Source: Rotaria sp. Silwood1
Lineage: Eukaryota; Rotifera; Eurotatoria; Philodinida; Philodinidae
NCBI GenBank assembly: GCA_905250075.1
Contig: CAJNOP010000058.1
Coordinates: 242,242 to 306,241 of the forward strand
Reading direction: 5' to 3'
Length of the DNA stretch: 64,000 nucleotides
A program made the position numbers and the translations under genes. The notes under the pieces were generated by a model that did not search any database, was not told where the DNA came from, and saw only the letters and a list, made by a program, of their open reading frames with translations. This document shows, in pieces, positions 57,927 through 64,000 of the stretch (positions are counted from its first letter, which is position 1; each line of letters starts with the position of its first letter).

Positions 57927-60900
57927 ATGAAACGACTTCAGATGAATTCTCAATCGATGCAAAATATTCGTCGAATGATCCAACGAGAAGAAAAAGCACG
58001 TCTAAGTATGTCAAGAATTTACAGTCAAGAAGATTCTATGATTTATTTACTCGTTTTCTTTTTTAAGGTTCAAAAGAAATTCTCGAAAAATTAATTAAAA
58101 ATGTTGCTCAAGAAATTCGTCAGAATAAACTCAATCAATTCAATCAAACGTAAGTTTCTAAGCATTGACATCGATTTTAATTGATATACTTTCAGTATTG
58201 AAATTCTACAAACATCAAAACATCGACAAAGTTCTCTTGTTGATCAACAAATCGAACTTATCAAAAAACTTATTGAAGAAAGCAAGTAAAATATTTACCT
58301 TTTTAAGTTTGTCTTATTTTTTTATTTGCAATTCGAATAGAGTTTTATCCGATCGAGATTTAATAAAAAAAGAAAATTCAGATGAGCTTATCGATTGGAC
58401 AGATCTTATTCAAACAAGAGTAATGAAATTTTGATTATTTGCATTTGAATTTGTGTTTGTTCCTATTGAATTAGATGAATAATGAATATACAAGTGAATC
58501 TTGTCTGCATGCTTGGCAACAAATCTGTTTACCAATGATTTATTACGATCAAAATTGGTCTTTACAAGAGGATCAATTACTCAGAAATCTAGTCGAAACT
58601 CATGGTTCATATGCTGATAGTTGGAATTTGATTGCTTCGCATTTCGTAAGACAATAACGATTCGCTTTTTTTTCTTATCGAAGAACGTGTCCCGAAATGG
58701 GCATCTTTTCTGCCCACTTTTTTTCGACTTTTATATATTTGAAAGGTGTCAAGGAGACACTAGAACTATTTCTTATAACTTAGTCTTGTGCTATTTGAAA
58801 GTGAGGTTTTTACTTCCTGTGGTACGTCCCAGGATTCGGAAATTTTTTTTTCTTCAAATATCTCCAGAAGCATATCATTTATATGCAGTTATACGCGTTG
58901 ATTCAGAATATGACCTTAAAAATGAGAGAAACCTTGAACAACATGTTGACAATGAGTAAAAATTTGAAACAAGACCATTTTAGGGGTTTATTTGCTCAAT
59001 TTACACTTCGAAATCGCTTCGAATTTCAATTTGAATATCATCTTCAGATCAGAGATCGTCATCAGGGCAAGGGTAAATTATTTTGTCCAGGTAAATTATG
59101 TACCAACCCTAAAGCTATAGATGTTTTCTTATTCAAAATTTTTAATCTTTTGTACAGTTACATGAGACATCGTTATAAGTTATACATGTTTACATTTCAT
59201 CCAGTATATCTGTTAGCAACAATCTTTACGTTTCGCTATTGATTATCCTTTATTTTCTGTGAATAGAATAGACCAGAGGCCGTCATCAATACAGGGCACT
59301 CTGATACCTTGGCGCCGTGGCCTCAAGGAACGGCGAAATAGTTTGTCTTGGTAACATTCTTTTATAAAAAGTCATTTGAAATTGTTTACTAAATCCAGAC
59401 ATGAATCTTTCAGAACATCTGTCATCTATGTAATTCTACTAGCTAGTGATGATTTCATGTTTAGATCGATTTCATTAGAACTTATGTATATGATACTCAT
59501 TCTAATTCGTTATCATTCAATACGATCTTTTTCAATTTCGAAGAGACTGAACACCCCTTATCAAATCATAAAAAAATGAATCTCGACCTCATGCTAAATA
59601 ATGATGAAAATCTGAATCAATTAAATGATGATACGCAGTCATAAAGGATCGCTGTTTTCATTGACGAATATCTTGTTTTTGTATGAATATGCTTCTAGTG
59701 GCATGTGCTCGTGCTAAAAAAGGCAAGATATTGGATTAACAAGTATTATTTCTTCATCAAGAATAAGTTGAAATGACACCATTTTTACTCGATTATAATC
59801 TGATTTTTAATCGTCAAGGTTGACCATTTTTATTGTCAAACGTTTTCTTTTGATTTCTTTCTAATCGATCAAAAAGATTTGTCAATTTTTATTAATTAAA
59901 ATTTATTAATGAATTTCACTCGAAAAAAAAAAACTTTGAAAAAATCCTAGAAATTAGAATAAAACAAAATATACGTTTAAAATCATATTATAATTGACTA
60001 AAAATTGCACAATTTCAATCAAATTTTGGCGAGATTCATGCTTGTTGTTATACATGGATAATATTCTTTTGAAATTATATAAAAAAGTATGAGCATTGAA
60101 TATAAACACGAACAAAATTTTGGATGAGTTAGTTTCAGGGCAGGGCAGAGCGAAAAAAGTGCCCTGTGACAGTCTCTGATCCAGATTCGGTGGAACAACT
60201 GCATCTAATTATATACTTCATATAATTTTAGTGAACAATTTTGTGTCATTTGAAAAAGTTCGCCTGGACCACCCCACGAGAGAAAGTTGAAAAGTAGAAT
60301 ACTTCAAATTTGATTCAAACGTCCAGGAATGGGTCCGACTGAAGTTTTTACCATCCTTTTCTACTGTTTTGAAGCTCCCTGTTAGCATTTGGCCTACTTT
60401 TTAGTCATTCGGTTTTTCAACTTTTTTCCATCGGAATCTCAAGTCAATTTTTCGTACGACAACAAGTGGTTCACTAAAATTATATCAAGGATATAACTAG
60501 ATGCAGTTCTTTCCGCTGAATCTAAATATGATATTCAAATTGAAATTTGAAACGATTTTCGAGAAAAAATTGAGAAAATAAAGCCCTAAGAATGGTCTTG
60601 TTTTAGGTTTTTATCCATTTTCAACATATTGTTCAAGTTTTCTCTCATTTTTGAGGTCATTAAGAATCATCATCATTAGAAACTGCATCGAACCGTACAT
60701 ATGGCTGTTTCACACCTGACCATTTTGTAATGGCAAAAGGTCGCAGAAAATGATGAATTATGGCTTGCTGTGAGATATTTCTAACTGCATGAAACATTTC
60801 GATTGCTTTTAAAACTGAATTGACTTAGAATGAATAATCTCAGCTTCAGATCATGAGACCCTGATGAAGTTGATGAAGGATGATATTGGACCCAAATAAC

Positions 60901-63142
60901 GAGGTTTTATGAAAAAAAAGTTTTGTTTTTTTGGTTTTAGTAGTGCTCCGGTTTTTAGAGTTTCCTCGTAATCTACATCAAATTTCATAGACAGATTTAA
61001 AATTTCACCTTAAAATATGCATCCATTCAAACGTTATAACGTTTTGAATTTTTGTAAAATGTCGCAAAAATTTTTGGAAAAATTTAAAACGTTATAACTT
61101 CTGAGCGGATGCATATTTTAAGATGAAATTTTAATTCTGTGAATGAAATTCGACGTAGATTACGAGGAAACTAAAAATTGGAATACTACTAAAACCAAAA
61201 AAAACTTTTTTTCGCAAACTCTGAGCGCAAAAATTTTTTCATAAAGACTCGTTATTTAAATTCAATATCATCCTCCATAAGTTTCATCTGGGTCCCATGA
61301 TCTGAAACTGAGATCCAGCATACCGAAAAATCCTGGGTACGCCCCTGCGGTCAAATGCTTTTGTCATACATAAAACTCAATCCAATCGAAATGTAAATTT
61401 GATGTTCGTAATCAGCACACAAAATTGCATATAAATGATATGCTTCTGGGGATACTTGAGAAAAAAAAACGTTTTTTTCGAATCCTGAGAGTACCACAAG
61501 AGGACAAAAACCTCTCTTTCAAATGGCGCAGAACTGAGTCATAGGAAATACTTCGAGTGTCCCTTAACACTTCTCAGATAGATAAAAGCCAAAAAACTAA
61601 GCAAAAAAAAATGCCTGTTCTTGGATGTCCTTTATTATTTCAACTAAAATCATTTAATGAAAACTGAAAATCTTTGCTTTTTTAAAGTCTAATCTCACAG
61701 AACTTTCTTCTATTGTTAAATTCTTACTTTAAAAAGAGAAAAAAGTTAATGAGTGAAATCATATTTCGATTTGCTGTCGGACAATTTGCTAAATCTGTCA
61801 TTGGAATAACATCAATGGCGCTTTGTAATCAACATTCTTTTCGATTTTGATAAAATTATTTTTTTCTTCATCTTTTTCATTAATAAGAAAGAGAAGGAAG
61901 ATTGCATCGATACTTATTTAAATCAAATGAAAACAGACATTTTAAAACAATTTTAATTCACTCAAATGTTTTGTTTGTTTCAAAAGAGAAAAACAAACTG
62001 AACAATCCCTTTAGAAACAATTCCATTGATTTCGAGATTTTCATTTTCAATATTGTAGATAGATGTTTCATAAGAGAAATAAAATTCGAAAATGTTTGAA
62101 GACTCTTCACGGATATGCGTTTGATTAATTTTCAGAAAAATTATTTTGTCCAACTGTTTACTCAAACACCGTTTGAATATGTGTGCAAGAGAAATCACGT
62201 AGTCGTTTATGAAAAAACGAATCATTAAGTTTATTCTTCTACTGTTCTTATAAACATAAAAAAAATGATTACAGCCCAATTAAAGCTCGTTCTAAACGGT
62301 AGACCACAAAAAATGAGCCTCGATCAGAATCCATTTTTGAAGTTTAATTTTTGATTTTTTTTTCGCAAGTCGTAAGTTTCATATATTGAAGAGAAATCAA
62401 AATAAAATTCTCCTAATTTTGATTTTTGTTTCTTGTTTAGCCTCAACGTTCGGCATATTTATGTGCAAATCGTTTTATGTTTTTGGAAAATAATCGTTTA
62501 AATAAAATGTAAATGAATTATTATTTCATTATTTTTTTTTCATAAAACAAATATCATTGAATAGATTCGGTTTTTTTTTCTCTTTTAAGAAAATTTTCAA
62601 ACGATGAAATCAATCAATTAAAACAAGTTATTCAAAAATATCGAAATAAAAATTATATTCCATTAAATAAAGGTAATAGAAAAATGAATGATTATAAGAG
62701 AAAAAATTCATTTTATTGAATTTTATGTTCAAACTAAAGTTGCTTATGAACTTGGTTGTAGTCTTTCAAGTGTTCATCGTGAATGGAGAAATGTTGATCC
62801 AAATGTTCGACGAGGTCAGTGGAATAGAGATGAAGATAATGTAAACAATTTTAAACTCGATTTGATGTTTATCTTGAACCTGTCCTTGGAATTTAGATTC
62901 TTCTTGAGAGTATTTCCAAACAATCGACTCAACGAAAAATAAATTGGAATTTAGTTGCTTCCGATGTTACGGGTCGTTCCAAAACAAAATGTTTTCAACG
63001 ATATCTTATTTTAACAAAAAGAACAACAAACAAATCATTTCAACTTCTCGATGATCAGTTTGTACTCCAACAACATCAAATTAAAAATGATAAAAAGCAA
63101 AAAAAATTTCCCTCAATTTCAAAAGAAACTCAAACAGATTAA
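57927..63142 (+). CDS. SNAPC4: SNAPC4-like Myb protein (snRNA-activating complex)
   Basis: Nine exons: 57927-58005, 58068-58149, 58196-58285, 58341-58419, 58475-58645, 62441-62508, 62590-62672, 62740-62840, 62897-63142. They join in phase to 332 residues. The order matches SNAP190: a DW motif (LIDWTDLIQTR), a half Myb repeat (SESCLHAWQQ), a full repeat from NWSLQEDQLLRNLVETHG to PQRSAYLCANRFMF, a divergent one with NYIPLNK and SSVHREWRNVDPNVRRGQW, and a last one with WNLVASDVTGRSKTKCFQRY. SNAPc binds the proximal sequence element of snRNA genes for Pol II and Pol III. The protein is far shorter than vertebrate SNAPC4: the fourth repeat and long C-terminus are missing. Eight introns are 46-95 bp but intron 5 is 3.8 kb and full of mobile elements. 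The first ATG is a choice; upstream exons are possible. Confidence 0.78.
60184..60522. repeat. Foldback repeat in the SNAPC4 intron
   Basis: GATTCGGTGGAACAACTGCA at 60184 mirrors TGCAGTTCTTTCCGCTGAATC ending at 60522. The arms (about 60184-60310 and 60391-60522) include ATAATTTTAGTGAAC and GTTCACTAAAATTAT. The divergence is about one base in six. Confidence 0.75.
60837..61314. repeat. Foldback element inserted in the right arm of the larger element
   Basis: Arms 60837-61049 and about 61086-61314 are reverse complements: TCAGATCATGAGACCC / GGGTCCCATGATCTGA, TTCCTCGTAATCTAC / GTAGATTACGAGGAA, AAAATATGCATCC / GGATGCATATTTT and GTTATAACGTTTT / AAAACGTTATAAC. The central spacer is only about 36 bp. 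It divides the right arm of the surrounding TIR element and so arrived later. Confidence 0.88.
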
Positions 63143-64000
63143 CAAAGAAAAAAAATCGATTAAAATTGCTCATGTTTTGTTTTTTTGCGAAAAATTTTGT
63201 TCTATCGTAAATGAAAATATTTATCATTTGAATATATATTTTGAAGGTAGTTACTCTAGGGGTGCAACAAATTCAAGGCCTTGGGATTTGGTATACAAAA
63301 ATTTGAACTTGATTTAGACTTAGATTTTTGGTTTGGATTTAGTCTTAAGTGATCCAAATCCGACGAGGCTCTGTAAGATAAAGTATCATAAGGATGCAAA
63401 AAAGCCGAAGCCTTCGAAAGTGATATGAAATACTTTGGATTTGGCGTGAGTCTCAAAATGATCCGAACTCCAAGGGTTTTAATAAGATCAAATGCCATCA
63501 ACGATAGATTCTTCATAGTTTCTCAATTTCTCTATCACTTATTTATATAATGTGGATATTAGTAAAGATTATACGCTTGAGTAAGCTGTAAGAAAAATGT
63601 TTTAGTGCGATTTTGATTCCGATTGTTCTTTCAGACTTTTCGCTAAGTATAAATGCTTTGCATTTGTATACTTCTACCTACTCTAGAAGGTTTGTATTTG
63701 TTCAATGACTGTAATAAAAACTCTGATCAAAAAGATATTATATCCATTTTTCTTTAAAGCTCCTAAAATATCCAAAGCATTATCTTGCTGTGTTCTTGTA
63801 GATACAAGTAGTCTATCATAATTGCATAATATCACATATAAAAACTACAAATTAATGCAGTTTTTTGCACTATTACTATGCCTTCATATGACAAGAAACT
63901 ACTTTTCAGTTGCTTGTAAACAATTATTTGCTTGACATCTCAGAAAAAATTTGTTCAAATAAAACCAGCATATGTAAGCCATAACGTTGTTTTAGTGGCA
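63143..64000. other. Intergenic to window end, with a low-complexity repeat
   Basis: Bases 63265-63500 hold degenerate short repeats of TTTGGATTTGG/GATCCAAATCC type, similar in style to 55425-55525. From 63520 to 64000 nothing could be supported. Confidence 0.45.

Larger units (their letters stand above)
58680..61630. mobile_element. TIR element nested inside the SNAPC4 intron
   Basis: The left arm (about 58680-59070) reappears inverted in two pieces. Its outer part (GAGGTTTTT, GTGGTAC-TC-CAGGATTCG, CAGAAGCATATCATTTATAT) matches the reverse complement of about 61405-61630. Its inner part (AAAAATGAGAGAAACCTTGA, AACAAGACCATT, TTTCAATTTGAATATCAT) matches the reverse complement of about 60505-60720. 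The two right-hand pieces are split by about 690 bp that contains another foldback. A further inverted relation links 59270-59320 with 60125-60190. No transposase is readable; open frames at 58621-59242 lie within the arm. It is best read as one long-TIR transposon later invaded by others. Confidence 0.75.

Noticed and set aside
57773-58066. 97-codon frame overlapping the start of the SNAPC4-like gene
   Set aside because: A different phase gives a clean splice series (GTATGT donor at 58006, TTTTTTAAG acceptor at 58067) leading into the Myb repeats.
58621-59242. Open frames of 112 and 119 codons in the SNAPC4 intron
   Set aside because: They lie within the terminal inverted repeat of the element and have no protein signature.

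Overview
The window looks like nuclear DNA of a bdelloid rotifer. The genus is not assigned. The sequence is AT-rich, with compact genes and many short GT-AG introns of about 50-70 bp. A histone H2A with a long basic C-terminal tail and no SQ motif matches the bdelloid-specific H2A variants. NHL-repeat, FG-GAP and F-box/LRR-like proteins are also present, families that are strongly expanded in bdelloids. Two 100-base runs of N (3329-3428 and 25387-25486) are assembly gaps.

Layout. 1-791: end of an NHL-repeat protein. 1084-1255: a small hairpin followed by a G-rich, telomere-like tract. 2141-3328: decayed FG-GAP protein running into a gap. 5114-8224 (-): five-exon F-box protein with a 451-bp near-perfect palindrome in its third intron, followed by a decayed copy of its last exon. 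10093-10575: hAT-type MITE filled with GC-rich satellite. 13138-14856: GT61-like glycosyltransferase. 15484-15792 (-): small secreted Cys-rich protein. 19340-21360 (-): type I membrane protein. 22171-24274: TIR element with a foldback inside. 25202-25542 (-): possible 7TM receptor ends around a gap. 29138-30143: 1-kb palindrome. 31121-33619: histone cluster (H2A-/H2B+ divergent pair, then H4+), each gene with the same 3' stem-loop. 33679-35866 (-): COQ3. 40055-41140: WWE + ADP-ribosyltransferase gene with four in-frame stops. 43116-47610: EDEM3-like mannosidase with PA domain. 48741-50044 (-): unrecognised Cys/His-rich protein. 51310-53013 (-): FICD AMPylase. 53223-53819 (-): mitochondrial ribosomal protein mL43. 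54001-54276: probable solo LTR. 56304-57172: unrecognised small protein. 57927-63142: SNAPC4-like Myb protein whose 3.8-kb intron is packed with nested inverted-repeat elements.

The genes do not form one pathway. Most are housekeeping: chromatin, ubiquinone synthesis, ER glycoprotein quality control (EDEM3 and FICD about 4 kb apart, probably by chance), mitochondrial translation and snRNA transcription. The unusual theme is long inverted-repeat (foldback) DNA at several places, twice within introns, where transcription would yield long hairpin RNA. Multi-exon coordinates were obtained by following splice sites and reading phase by eye; every joined coding sequence listed has a length divisible by three.
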